64,000 nucleotides of DNA, taken from Bryobacterales bacterium. GTDB taxonomy: Bacteria > Acidobacteriota > Terriglobia > Bryobacterales > UBA6623. How positions within the stretch are numbered: the stretch's first letter is position 1; each line of letters opens with the position of its first letter. This document shows, in pieces, positions 1 through 9,467 of this stretch. Where the stretch lies: the NCBI GenBank assembly GCA_022823865.1, contig JAJEHF010000002.1, forward strand, positions 98,731 through 162,730, in the 5' to 3' direction. Below the pieces are notes generated by a model. The model did not search any database. It was not told the origin of the DNA and saw nothing but the letters and a program-made list of their open reading frames with translations. Made by a program: the position numbers and the translations under genes.

Positions 1-577
1 GCGATTGTTGTCTGATCACGACCCGCAGCCGCGGCTACAGCCCCTGGAATGGCAGCAGCCCCCAACGGTCGACTAGGCGCGCGAACTGCAACCGCGCATC
101 CGGAATCTCGCAGGGGCAGCCGATCAACAGGCCCGGAAACAGTCGCCGGCTGACGATGCTGACCGCGCCAAGCAACTGCCGTCTAGACCGGCTGCGATCC
201 GCGGCCAGGAGCCAGGGGCCGAGCCGAAGCCTGGGACCGTGACCGAGTCCTGCCAGGGGTGGCGGCGATGGAGTGGACGACGACCGGGCCGGAACGGTTC
301 GGCCCGGTGGAGAAGCTGGTGACGCGACTCGTTGTCCGGTTCCGTCGCGGGCACATGAATTGAGTCCAATCACGCAGATCGCCGCTCCAGTCCGTGTGTG
401 CTGGCCAAGCTCAAATCGCTCTGCGGGCTGAGGTCGAGCGGCGCGAAAGAATCTGTCGCCGCAATTGGCTGATTCTGGGGCGTGGCCATTGTGGCGCAAC
501 GGCAAGAAAAATCGCGGAAAAAATTTGCCAACTCAGGCTCGACAGCTTAATGTGAGAAAGTTGGTTGGAACGCACGA
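1..577. other. Intergenic region upstream of TonB receptor
   Basis: No convincing gene was seen. The open frames here have no recognisable domain, no good ribosome binding site and arginine/proline-rich composition typical of GC-rich non-coding frames. The only notable element is at the right edge, the palindrome at 578-603. A weak resemblance to one palindrome arm (TGTCTGATC) occurs near position 9-17, but it is too short to call a second site. Confidence 0.5.
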
Positions 578-603
578 TCCGATCAGACATATGTCTGATC
601 GGA
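578..603. promoter_or_regulatory. 26-bp perfect palindrome, candidate operator
   Basis: The two arms are exact reverse complements about the centre between 590 and 591; the left arm reads TCCGATCAGACAT. The element ends 10 bp before the ATG at 614, so a bound protein would cover the ribosome binding region and probably the transcript start. A homodimeric repressor site is the simplest reading; the regulator is not identifiable from the window. An alternative is an RNA hairpin that occludes translation start, but there is no loop, which makes this less likely. Confidence 0.6.
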
Positions 604-613
604 AAACTGGAAA

Positions 614-3600
614 ATGGAGTCTACCGTGTCACCACTATCCTTCCTTCGCTTGGCCGCGCTCTGCACGGTCGCAGCGACAGTTTGCTTCGCCCAGAATTCG
701 GGCATCCAAGGAGTCATCACAGACGCTACCGGCGGTGTCATTCCGGCCGCTAGCGTGACAGTGACGAACGTTGCTACGGGCGTGGAATACGAGGCCCAGT
801 CGAACGAGACTGGCTTGTACTCCGTCCCGTTTCTAAGCCCGGGCACCTATACGCTGACTGCCCAAACCGAGGGCTTCGCACCATCGACCCGAGAGAATCT
901 CAAGCTCGACGTGCAGCAGATCGCCCGCGTGGACTTCACACTGTCGTTGGGAACTGTCGCCGAAGTCGTCGAGGTTTCCGCTGCGGCGGCGCTGCTCGAG
1001 TCGGAACAGGCCGCCATGGGGCAGGTCATCGAGAACCAACGCATCGTCGAGATGCCGCTGAACAAGCGCAACTATCTCGAACTCGCACAGCTCTCGGTCG
1101 GCATTCTTCCCGGCGCGACGGTGGGAGCGGGCACGCGCCCCGGCCGCGACGAGGCGGGCTTTGTGGGGATGGGCATGCGCGGCTACCAGAACAACGTGAT
1201 GATCGACGGTATCGACAATGGATCGCGTGCGGGCGGCGGACCGCTGGGTTTCGAGGCCCAGGCCAGCAAGCCGTCCGTGGACGCGGTTGGCGAATTCAAG
1301 GTCGTGACGAACAATATGTCCGCCGAGTACGGATTCCGCATGGGGCCAAAGGTCTTGGTGTCGATCAAGTCCGGATCGAACGAACTGCATGGCAGCTTGT
1401 TCGAGTTCGTCCGGAACGAAAAGCTTGATGCCACCAACTTCTTCGCCAACCGCTCCGGGGCGGAAAAGCCCACTCTGCGCCAGAACCAGTTCGGAGGCAC
1501 CCTGGGCGGCCCGATCATCAAGAACAAGACGTTCGGCTTCTTCAGCTACCAGGGCACCCGCATTCGATTGGGAAGGAGTTTCCTGGCCACGGTTCCCAGC
1601 AGCCTTGCGCGAAGCGGCGACTTCTCGATGGAGCGCACCAACTTCAACCAGATCTTCGACCCGGCAACCACCGTGGGCACCGGCGCGGAGGCTAGCCGCG
1701 AACCGTTCCCGAACAACGCGATTCCCGCAAGCCGCTTCGACCCGGTCAGCACACCCCTGCTGTCGCGCTACCCGGCGTCCAATATCCAGGGGCAGGAGTT
1801 CGGCTTCAACAACTACTTCCGGGCTCCGTCCGATGCCGACGACACAGACCAGTACGACTTCCGCGTCGACCACAACCTCAGCGACAGCGACCGCCTCTTC
1901 TTCCGCATGAGCATTCGGCGCCAGTTCCGCGTGAACCAAAGCCCCCTGCCGGTCGAAGCCGGAGGCCAGGGCGGCCAGACGGTTGACCTGAACGGAGACA
2001 ACCTGGCCTTCAACTGGACGCATTCGTTCTCGCCGACGCTGCACAATGAAGCGCGCTTCGGCTTCACCCACTTCCCAACGCGTTTCGACACGCTGATCCA
2101 AGAGCCGCTCAACGCGACACTCGGAATCAAGGGCGCGCCGGGCGATACCTTCGGGGATGGCTTTGACCAAGGCTTCAGCTTCTTCAATATCAATGGCTAC
2201 AACAATCTCGGAACCCCGTGCTGCTGGCCGAACATCAACAACATGGACAACATTCAGATCGTGAACAACCTGTTGTGGCAAAAGGGGAACCACGGCATCA
2301 AGTTCGGGTTCGACTACCGGCGTCTCAACATCTTTCGAGAAGCGATGCGGTTCCGGCGGGGGCAGTTCCTGTTCAATCGGGTCTTCACGGCCGAGCAGCC
2401 GAACATCGGCCGCAGCCGGGCTCGCACGGGGAACGGTCTCGCAGAGATGATGCTAGGCACAGTGGGGCAGACCCGGGTGGGCAACCCGGCGGGCGAGAAT
2501 GCGGTCGTGCCCTATACGGGAATCTACGTCCAGGACGACTGGAAGGTGACGCCCAGGCTGACGTTGACGTTGGGCCTGCGTTGGGAACTGTTCAATCGGG
2601 GCTACTACCCGAAGGGGCACATTCCCGGCCGCACCGGCGTGAGCAACTACATCACTGCCTACAACGGCCTGCCGGCGGGACAGGAAGAGTACTGGGACCG
2701 TCCGGAAGACGGCAGCGACTGCGGCTGCGAGAACGATCTCAACAACTTCGCGCCTCGCGTGGGAATCGCCTACCGCCTCAACGAGAAGACCGTGATCCGC
2801 GCGAGCGGCGGGATCTTCTATGGCGAGGGAGACATCGTTACGGACGGCTCGGCCTGGTCCCGGCAGGTGCCCGACTTTACCGAGATCATCACACCCACTT
2901 TCGACAACATCACTCCAGTGACACTCGTCAAGGACGGATTCCTGCCCGTAACGCTTCCCGCGGCGGAACCGCTGCCGAATACCGGTGCCTCGGCCTCGTA
3001 TCGCAGCCAGCCGACGCAGTATGCCTCGCAGTGGTTCATTGACATTCAACGAGAACTGCCCGAGAACACGGTTTGGATCATCGGCTACCAGGGCTCGAGC
3101 ACGCACTTCATGCAGTATCGGTTCGATATCAACAACCCAGGGCCGCACCCAACGATCCCGGCAAATCGGCGACGGCTGAGGCCGCAGCGGACTGGCGTCA
3201 CGCTCGGCGAGCCCGGCGCGAATGCCAGCTACAACGCATTGGTCACGCGCGTTGAAAAGCGATTCAGCAAGGGGATAACGTTCCTGACCTCGTATACGTG
3301 GTCGCACAACATCGACAACAACACGCAGTTCCTGGATACCGGCCTGTTCAACGTAGCGAATCAGTATGACCGCGGAGCGGAGCGTGCGAGCGCGAACATC
3401 GACATGACGCAGAGCTTCACGAGCAGCTTCACCTGGCAGTTGCCGTTCGGCAAAGACCGCGCGGTCGGCTCCAACTGGGGCAGCGCAGCAGACGCAATCT
3501 TGGGCGGCTGGCAGGTGGGCGGACTGGTGTCGCTGAGAACGGGATTCCCGTTCGAGGTGACCTTCCCAGGCGACCCGCAGAACTCGGGCACCACCAATCG

Positions 3601-3937
3601 CGGAGACCGCGTGGGCAGCGGCGTTCTGAGCAATCCGACCATTGACAACTGGTTCGATCAATCAGCCTTCGTTGTCAGCGCGCCGGGTGTCTATGGAACG
3701 AACGGTCGCAATGTATTGCGCGGCCCTGGGGGCAAGAACTTCGATTTCATGCTGGGCAAGCGTTTTCGGATGCCATGGGAAGGGCACACCGTGCAATTCC
3801 GCTTCGAAGCGTTCAACTTTACCAACACGCCTCAGTTCGGGCAGCCCGCTGGAGGAATGCTGCGGGCAGCCACCGGCACGATCAACCGGGCCGGGGAGCC
3901 CCGCAGGATCCAATTCGGTCTCAAGTATCTGTTCTGA
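614..3937 (+). CDS. TonB-dependent receptor, Oar-like, with carboxypeptidase-regulatory domain
   Basis: Outer-membrane transporter of 1107 aa, probably importing an oligosaccharide or other large substrate; the ligand cannot be read from sequence. A signal peptide ends near residue 27 (hydrophobic stretch, then CFAQ). Residues about 30-110 form a carboxypeptidase-regulatory-like beta domain (GVITDATGGVIPAASVTV). A plug-like region follows at about 125-235 (GMRGYQNNVMIDGIDN), then a long beta-barrel with many aromatic and Asn/Gly-rich strands. The last residues, FGLKYLF, end in the aromatic residue expected for BAM recognition. The ATG at 614 is chosen because it gives a clean signal peptide; the Shine-Dalgarno is weak. 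A perfect palindrome lies just upstream, suggesting repressor control. The gene is convergent with the decarboxylase at 4076. Confidence 0.93.
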   Translation: MESTVSPLSFLRLAALCTVAATVCFAQNSGIQGVITDATGGVIPAASVTVTNVATGVEYEAQSNETGLYSVPFLSPGTYTLTAQTEGFAPSTRENLKLDVQQIARVDFTLSLGTVAEVVEVSAAAALLESEQAAMGQVIENQRIVEMPLNKRNYLELAQLSVGILPGATVGAGTRPGRDEAGFVGMGMRGYQNNVMIDGIDNGSRAGGGPLGFEAQASKPSVDAVGEFKVVTNNMSAEYGFRMGPKVLVSIKSGSNELHGSLFEFVRNEKLDATNFFANRSGAEKPTLRQNQFGGTLGGPIIKNKTFGFFSYQGTRIRLGRSFLATVPSSLARSGDFSMERTNFNQIFDPATTVGTGAEASREPFPNNAIPASRFDPVSTPLLSRYPASNIQGQEFGFNNYFRAPSDADDTDQYDFRVDHNLSDSDRLFFRMSIRRQFRVNQSPLPVEAGGQGGQTVDLNGDNLAFNWTHSFSPTLHNEARFGFTHFPTRFDTLIQEPLNATLGIKGAPGDTFGDGFDQGFSFFNINGYNNLGTPCCWPNINNMDNIQIVNNLLWQKGNHGIKFGFDYRRLNIFREAMRFRRGQFLFNRVFTAEQPNIGRSRARTGNGLAEMMLGTVGQTRVGNPAGENAVVPYTGIYVQDDWKVTPRLTLTLGLRWELFNRGYYPKGHIPGRTGVSNYITAYNGLPAGQEEYWDRPEDGSDCGCENDLNNFAPRVGIAYRLNEKTVIRASGGIFYGEGDIVTDGSAWSRQVPDFTEIITPTFDNITPVTLVKDGFLPVTLPAAEPLPNTGASASYRSQPTQYASQWFIDIQRELPENTVWIIGYQGSSTHFMQYRFDINNPGPHPTIPANRRRLRPQRTGVTLGEPGANASYNALVTRVEKRFSKGITFLTSYTWSHNIDNNTQFLDTGLFNVANQYDRGAERASANIDMTQSFTSSFTWQLPFGKDRAVGSNWGSAADAILGGWQVGGLVSLRTGFPFEVTFPGDPQNSGTTNRGDRVGSGVLSNPTIDNWFDQSAFVVSAPGVYGTNGRNVLRGPGGKNFDFMLGKRFRMPWEGHTVQFRFEAFNFTNTPQFGQPAGGMLRAATGTINRAGEPRRIQFGLKYLF

Positions 3938-4075
3938 AGTCTCGACATCGGAGAACGCACCGCGACAAACGCCAGCAGCTGGATTTCCCGTTGGATGGAT
4001 CCGAGCTTGCCCGCCAAGTCTTGAGGTGGGACCCGGCCGGCCATCCACCTCGGACATTTCAGGCGCCGCCCGGGG

Positions 4076-5566
4076 CTAATGCCCCGCCAGGCCTCGGAGC
4101 AGCTCCCACAGTCGCCTGACATGCGCCTCCGTGGTGCTGATGTTGCCGATGGCCACCCTGATCGTGTAGCGGCCCTCCAGCTTGGCATGCGAGAGGAAGA
4201 ACTCCCCGGTAGCGTTTACCGCGCGCAGCAGCCGCTCGTTGGCGGCATCGGTCTCGGCCTCGCTCGCGCCCTCCGGCATGTAGCGCAAGCAAACCAGCGA
4301 AAAGTCGACCGGGGCCAGGAGTTCGAATTCCGGGGCCTCCGCCACCCAGTCAGCGAGCAGGCGGGCCAGCCGGACGTGCTCCCGGAGGACTCTCGCCAGG
4401 TGCTCGGTTCCGAAGCTGCGAAGGACGAACCAGAGCTTGAGCGCGCGAAACCGCCTGCCCAGCGCGATCGAGTGCTCCATGTAGTTGACCGCCCGGGCAT
4501 CCTGCCCGCTCCGCTGCGCCTGCGGGGCGCGCGAGGTCGCGCTGCGCAGGTATTCCGGAGTCAGCGAGAGCGCGCTGCGCAAGCATTCCGGGCGGGCCGT
4601 GTAGAACACCGAGCAGTCCATCTGGACGAACAGCCACTTGTGCGGATTGATGACGAACGAGTCGGCGCGCTCGCAGCCGGCAAAGTGGCGTCGCATCTCA
4701 GGCAGGATCGCGGCCGCTCCCGCGTAGGCCGCGTCCACGTGCAGCCAGAGCCCGTGCTCAGCCGCAATGTCGGCAATCTCCGGCACTGGGTCGATGCCTG
4801 TCGACGCGGTCGTGCCCACAGTCGCGGTGATCGCAATCGGGGACAGGCCGGCGCTGCGGTCTCTCGCGATAGCCCTCTCCAGCTCGTCGGGGCGCATCGC
4901 GTAACGGTCGTCGCAGCGGATCTTGCGGCAGGCCGCAGCGCCGCGCCCGAGTGCGCTCATCGCCTTTTCAACCGAGGAGTGCGCCTGCTCGGACGTATAC
5001 ATCACGATGCGGTTCAGGTCGAGCTCGGCACCGGACTCGCGAGCCTTGGCGGCGGCCAGCTCGCGAGCGGCGATCACCGCGTGAAAGGTGGCGATGGACG
5101 CACAGTCGTGGATCATGCCGAACCACTCTGCCGGCAGGCCCATGGAGACAGACAGCCAGCGCGTGGTGACTTGCTCGAGCTCGGCAAGCGCCGGCGAGGA
5201 GTACCACAGCAGGCCGACATTATTCACAGCCGCAGCGAGCGCATCGGCCAGCACGCCGGGACGCGAGCCCCCGGCTGCGAAGTACGCCATGAACCCGGGA
5301 TGGTTCCAATGCACCAAGTGCGGAGCCACCAAGCGCTCGAAGTCCGCGAGGATCTCCTCATGGGAAGCCCCCTGCTGCGGCGCGCTAGAAGGGAGCTTGT
5401 CCACCAATTGACCCGGCAGCACATCGGGCAGCACGCGCTGCCGCTCGGGATGCGCGTAGTAGTCGGCGATCCAGTCGACGACGGCGTGCCCCGCCCTGCG
5501 GAAGTCTTCCGGGGACAGGTCGTTGTCGGTGAACGCGCCGAAGGTTCCTGGGGGAGGAGCTTTCAA
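4076..5566 (-). CDS. Pyridoxal-phosphate-dependent amino acid decarboxylase (group II, aromatic type)
   Basis: A 496-aa fold-type I PLP enzyme of the DDC/AADC family that decarboxylates an aromatic or related L-amino acid in the cytoplasm. The PLP lysine is K310 in NPHKWLF, the pyridine-binding aspartate D278 in HVDAAYAG, and the stacking histidine H196 in SEQAHSS. A tyrosine at 339 (TPEYL) lies where the catalytic-loop Tyr332 of animal AADC sits; decarboxylases keep Tyr and aldehyde synthases carry Phe, so a true decarboxylase is favoured. The motif LGRRFRALKLWFV also matches the family. Full length. It stands alone, convergent with the TonB receptor. A second group II decarboxylase lies at 15499-16932. 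Substrate (Trp, Tyr, Phe, dopa) is not resolvable. Confidence 0.93.
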   Translation of the reverse strand: MKAPPPGTFGAFTDNDLSPEDFRRAGHAVVDWIADYYAHPERQRVLPDVLPGQLVDKLPSSAPQQGASHEEILADFERLVAPHLVHWNHPGFMAYFAAGGSRPGVLADALAAAVNNVGLLWYSSPALAELEQVTTRWLSVSMGLPAEWFGMIHDCASIATFHAVIAARELAAAKARESGAELDLNRIVMYTSEQAHSSVEKAMSALGRGAAACRKIRCDDRYAMRPDELERAIARDRSAGLSPIAITATVGTTASTGIDPVPEIADIAAEHGLWLHVDAAYAGAAAILPEMRRHFAGCERADSFVINPHKWLFVQMDCSVFYTARPECLRSALSLTPEYLRSATSRAPQAQRSGQDARAVNYMEHSIALGRRFRALKLWFVLRSFGTEHLARVLREHVRLARLLADWVAEAPEFELLAPVDFSLVCLRYMPEGASEAETDAANERLLRAVNATGEFFLSHAKLEGRYTIRVAIGNISTTEAHVRRLWELLRGLAGH

Positions 5567-5679
5567 CGGTCTTCCGCACCCTCAGCCGCCGGCACAGGCA
5601 AATTTATCCTTCCATCCCCATGCCGCGGTATTGTAGGCTAATCTTAGGCTACAGCCTCTCTGCAACAGGAGCTTCGATC

Positions 5680-6816
5680 ATGACAAGCAGAACACTTCGC
5701 GGCTGCATTCTCGCAGCCCTCCTTCTCACTCTTCTGGCCTCGTCCGCGTTCGCGCAGACTGGTCAGCTGCGAGGCCGTGTGCTAGACGCGGACGGCCAAG
5801 GCTTGCGCAACGCCATGGTCTACATCGAGCGCGTCGGCGTGCGCGGCAACTACAAGGTCAAGACCAACAAGAAGGGGAACTACTTCCACGCCGGTCTCCC
5901 GCTCGGCCAATACGCGGTGCGGCTGGAGGTCGACGGCAAGCAGGTCTACAGCATCAACGGCTATCAGATCAAGCTTGGCGAAGACAAGCCCTTGGACTTC
6001 GACTTGGGAGAGATCCAGCGGGAGGCCCAGGCCGCTCAGTCGTCCGGAGCGGGCCCGACCAAGGATCAACTGGCGGCCATGTCGGATCAGCAGCGCAAGG
6101 AGTACGAGAAAGCGCTCAAGGCCCGCCAGCAACAGATCAGCAAGAACAAGGAGCTGAACGAGACGTTCAACGCGGGCATGGAAGCCAAGCGCCTGAAAGA
6201 CTTCGCCGTGTCGGTGCAGCACTTCAGGAAGGCGCTCGAAATCGACGCCGACCAGCACGTCATCTGGGGCAACATGGCCGAGGCTCTCAGCGGCCTGGTC
6301 AGCACCAAGACCGGAGCCGAGCGCGACCAAGTCGGCGAGGAAGCGATCACGACCTACCGCAAGGCGATCGAGTTGGAGCCCGATCCGGCGTACCACAACA
6401 ACCTCGGCCTGCTGCTGATCCGCCTGCAGCGGATCGACGAAGGCACCGCAGAACTGGAAAAGGCCGCCCAGATGGCGCCTGACAACGCCGGGACCTACTA
6501 CTTCAACCTCGGCGCCACGATGGTCAACACCGGCAACACGCAGGGTGCGATCGACGCGTTCCGCAAGGCCACCGTGGCACAGCCCGACTTCGCGAACGCC
6601 TACTACCAGCTAGCCACGGTCCTCGTCGGCACGGCGCAGATGAAGGAAGACGGTTCGGTCATCCCGGCCGAGGGCACGGTCGAAGCCTACCAGAAGTACT
6701 TGGAACTCGATCCCCAAGGACCGTATGCGGCCAGCGCACAGGCTATGGTGCAGAGCCTGAGCGGCAAGCTCGAAACCACCTTCGAGCAGCCCAAGAGGCG
6801 GCGCAGCAGGAACTAA
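5680..6816 (+). CDS. Exported TPR protein with N-terminal carboxypeptidase-regulatory domain
   Basis: 378-aa exported protein. The start at 5680 is preferred over an upstream ATG at 5620 because AGGAG at 5667-5671 lies 8 bp before it and a typical signal peptide (ending SAFAQ) follows directly. Residues about 26-105 form a carboxypeptidase-regulatory-like beta domain (LRGRVLDADGQGLRNAMVYIE), followed by a charged, probably coiled helical segment (about 120-165) and TPR repeats to the C-terminus, with helix pairs such as AITTYRKAIELEPDPAYHNN and AIDAFRKATVAQPDFANAYY. The architecture suggests a periplasmic protein-interaction scaffold. No enzymatic motif is seen and the partner is unknown. Confidence 0.87.
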   Translation: MTSRTLRGCILAALLLTLLASSAFAQTGQLRGRVLDADGQGLRNAMVYIERVGVRGNYKVKTNKKGNYFHAGLPLGQYAVRLEVDGKQVYSINGYQIKLGEDKPLDFDLGEIQREAQAAQSSGAGPTKDQLAAMSDQQRKEYEKALKARQQQISKNKELNETFNAGMEAKRLKDFAVSVQHFRKALEIDADQHVIWGNMAEALSGLVSTKTGAERDQVGEEAITTYRKAIELEPDPAYHNNLGLLLIRLQRIDEGTAELEKAAQMAPDNAGTYYFNLGATMVNTGNTQGAIDAFRKATVAQPDFANAYYQLATVLVGTAQMKEDGSVIPAEGTVEAYQKYLELDPQGPYAASAQAMVQSLSGKLETTFEQPKRRRSRN

Positions 6817-6900
6817 GCGCGCCGGTGGCGCGTGTCGGTTGGGCGGGCGCGCGCCGGCGCCTGACGGCATAGGTGTCGGCGCGGTCCGAGAGGAGTCTGG

Positions 6901-7200
6901 ATGGGACTGCGGAACATCCTATTGCTGGTGGTCGGAGTGATCGGCCTTGCCATAGTGCGCAATCTGATCCGCGAGATCAGTCGAATCATGCTGCGCAGGG
7001 TGAGAGCCGACGCCAGCGGGCCCAAGGCGGAGCAGGGTGATACCGCCGGAAAGGCGAGTGGCGGCGGCAAGCTGGTGCGCGACCCGCAGACGGGCACGTA
7101 CATAGATCCGGCTCACGCAGTCCGCAGCAAGGTCGGAAAGACCGTGCATTACTTCGAGTCCGAGGCGAGCCGGGACGCCTACCTCAAGGCGAACGCCTGA
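6901..7200 (+). CDS. Small membrane-anchored protein with YHS-like C-terminus
   Basis: 99-aa protein with one N-terminal hydrophobic segment (residues about 4-20), a basic stretch, a flexible Gly/Ala linker, and a compact C-terminal part of about 40 residues (LVRDPQTGTYIDPAHAV, VHYFESEASRDAYL). That part resembles the PP0621/YHS-like small domains (D-P-x-x-x-x-Y-I, Y-F-x-S) but has no cysteines, so a classical metal-binding role is not supported. GAGGAG about 5 bp upstream supports the ATG. It follows the TPR gene by 84 bp on the same strand and may be cotranscribed. Function unknown. Confidence 0.72.
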   Translation: MGLRNILLLVVGVIGLAIVRNLIREISRIMLRRVRADASGPKAEQGDTAGKASGGGKLVRDPQTGTYIDPAHAVRSKVGKTVHYFESEASRDAYLKANA

Positions 7201-7421
7201 CCTGTATCTCGTCCCAAGCGGCCGCCTAGAGCGCCATGGCCCGTTCATGCCGATCGAGGCCCTGCGGCGGCACCGGCCCAGCGGCGGGCCAGCCGAGATC
7301 CGTCCAGCTTCCTGCTTCAGCGGCCGGAGGACAAGTCCCGGCACCGTGCGATGATGGGCTTTTGCCGGTTGGCACGCGCGGTCGCCGGCAACCCGCGACA
7401 CCCGTCCTGCAGAGATTGTCC

Positions 7422-8873
7422 ATGAGCGAATCAAGAACGTACCCGAACTACATCGATGGCGAGTGGGTCTATAGCGACCGCTTGTTCGAAAACGTGAACC
7501 CAGCCGATTCGGGAGACCGCGTCGGCTTGTTTTGCAAGGCGAACCAAGCCGACGTCAACGTGGCCGCGGAGGCGGCGCACCGAGCGTTTCCGGCGTGGGC
7601 CTCACTCACCGGACCGGCGCGCGGCGCCTACCTATACAAGGTCGCCGACATCCTTGAGCGCAACCTCGACACGCTCGCGACAGAGATGACTCGCGAGGAG
7701 GGCAAGACCCTGCCGGAAGCCAAAGGCGAGACGATGCGCTCGATCAACATCTTCCGCTACTTCGCGGGAGAGGGTTCGCGCATCCCCGGAATCCAAGTCC
7801 CCTCAGAGCGCGAACGGGTGTTCATGTACGCAGTCCGGCGACCGCTCGGTGTGGTCGCGCAGATCAACCCCTGGAATTTTCCGAGCGCCATTCCAGCGTG
7901 GAAGCTCGCTCCCGCCTTGGTTGCAGGCAACACGGTCCTGGTCAAGCCGGCGACTGCAGCGCCGCTATGTGCTTGGCGGCTCGCCGAGGCCTGCCACGAA
8001 GCGGGAATTCCCAAGGGCGTGGTCAACCTGATCTGCGGCTCGGGCGGCGAGGTCGGCGACGCGATGGTGAACGCCGAGCCGGTGAAAGCGGTGTCGTTCA
8101 CGGGCTCGGTCCCGGTCGGCCAAGCCCTGCACGCCCAGGCATCGGAGCGGAGGTTGCGCATCCAGCTGGAGATGGGAGGCAAGAACCCGACGATCGTGCT
8201 GGCTGATGCCGACATGGACAAGGCGGTGGCGAACACCATCAACGCCGCGATGTTCTCCACGGGCCAGAAGTGCACCGCCACCAGCCGGGTGATCGTCGAG
8301 AACTCCATTCACGACGAGTTCCTCGCCCGCGTGGTCGAAGCCACCAAGAAGCTGAAGGTCGGCAACGGCCTGCACGAGGGGGTCCAGATCGGCCCGGCGA
8401 TCGATCACGACCAGCTCCAGACGAATGACAGGTACTGCCGCCTGGCCGAAGAGGAGGGCGCGAAGCTTGAGTGCGGGGGGCATGTCCTGTCGGACGGCGA
8501 GCACGCCAAGGGACACTTCTTCGAGCCCACGGTATTTAGCGAGGTCACCGAGGACATGCGGATCGCGCAAGAGGAGGTCTTCGGCCCCGTGCTCGGAGTG
8601 ATGCGCGCGGCCAACTTCGAGGACTGCATGCGCATTGCCAACAAGACGGACTTCGGCCTGTCGGCTTCGATCCAGACACGTGATGTGTCGCGGATCTTCG
8701 AATACGTCAACCGCATCGAGGCGGGCCTGATCACGGTGAATCTCCCCAGCGCCGGGGTTGAGTACCAGCTGCCGTTCGGCGGCTCGAAGGAGTCGAGCTT
8801 CGGACCCAAGGAACAAGGCCCGGTGGCATTGGAGTTCTATACGGACTACAAGACCGTCTATTTGGGCTACTAG
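7422..8873 (+). CDS. NAD(P)-dependent aldehyde dehydrogenase, possibly 2-oxoglutarate semialdehyde dehydrogenase
   Basis: 483-aa ALDH-superfamily enzyme oxidising an aldehyde to an acid. The catalytic cysteine is C284 in GQKCTATSR and the general base E250 in QLEMGGKNP; the Rossmann signature FTGSVPVG is present. The GQKCTATSR context and overall pattern resemble the GucD/YcbD-type 2-oxoglutarate semialdehyde dehydrogenases of sugar-acid catabolism, but substrate assignment is inference. The frame stays open upstream to 7236, but that extension is Arg/Pro-rich and unlike the family. The ATG at 7422 gives the normal N-terminus (YPNYIDGEWV). No sugar-acid dehydratase or transporter lies beside it, so context does not settle the substrate. 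Confidence 0.9.
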   Translation: MSESRTYPNYIDGEWVYSDRLFENVNPADSGDRVGLFCKANQADVNVAAEAAHRAFPAWASLTGPARGAYLYKVADILERNLDTLATEMTREEGKTLPEAKGETMRSINIFRYFAGEGSRIPGIQVPSERERVFMYAVRRPLGVVAQINPWNFPSAIPAWKLAPALVAGNTVLVKPATAAPLCAWRLAEACHEAGIPKGVVNLICGSGGEVGDAMVNAEPVKAVSFTGSVPVGQALHAQASERRLRIQLEMGGKNPTIVLADADMDKAVANTINAAMFSTGQKCTATSRVIVENSIHDEFLARVVEATKKLKVGNGLHEGVQIGPAIDHDQLQTNDRYCRLAEEEGAKLECGGHVLSDGEHAKGHFFEPTVFSEVTEDMRIAQEEVFGPVLGVMRAANFEDCMRIANKTDFGLSASIQTRDVSRIFEYVNRIEAGLITVNLPSAGVEYQLPFGGSKESSFGPKEQGPVALEFYTDYKTVYLGY

Positions 8874-9467
8874 AAAGCCTCTGCTGCTGTTGTGTCCAGC
8901 GGTCGCGCCAACCTCCAGACGGTGACCCGTCGGGCAGCGCTAACCAGTTCGCATTAGCCCCTTGCACTCCCGACCGGGTGAGATGCGGGACTCACGCAAC
9001 ACTCCGGAAGGCGTCAGCCAAGCGCCTCGCCGTTTGCCGTCTTCAGATCGGACACGAACAGCCGCTCCACCAGCCGGGTATCGTATCCGCATCGTCGGCC
9101 GAAGGATCTCACAGCGAGCGCTTTGTCAGCGCGGTCTTGAGCGGCGCAGAAGTCCCCCAGTACGCACGTGGGTCATGCGAGACCGAGCGATCCACGCTGC
9201 AGCGGCAAAGTCGGTGGTCTCAGCAGTTCTGCCCGTGCATTAATCCGGCTGTCCGAGAGCACCTCCGGAAAGCAAGTGATCTCCCCCCTTAGAGCTACAA
9301 TCGCAAGCGGAGCGGGCCGGACGAATAGGGTTCTGGTTCATTCCGGGGATCGTTGCAACTCGATATGCGCTGCGGGACGGGCGGACGGAACCAAATTCCG
9401 GTGCCGAGTCTCGATCCTCGCTGCTTGGATATGATTCGACTGTGACACTAAAACGACGAGAGCACAG
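8874..9467. other. 594-bp gap without a supported gene
   Basis: Short frames in all phases are Arg/Ser/Pro-rich without domains or ribosome binding sites. No tRNA, repeat or strong hairpin was found by eye. It could contain a degraded gene or the promoter of the AlbA_2 regulator that follows. Confidence 0.5.

Noticed and set aside
833-2293. 486-aa minus-strand open frame
   Set aside because: Antisense shadow of the TonB receptor, without recognisable motifs.
4079-5641. 520-aa plus-strand open frame
   Set aside because: It is antisense to the PLP decarboxylase over its whole length and is Arg/Gly-rich with no domain; a GC-driven shadow.
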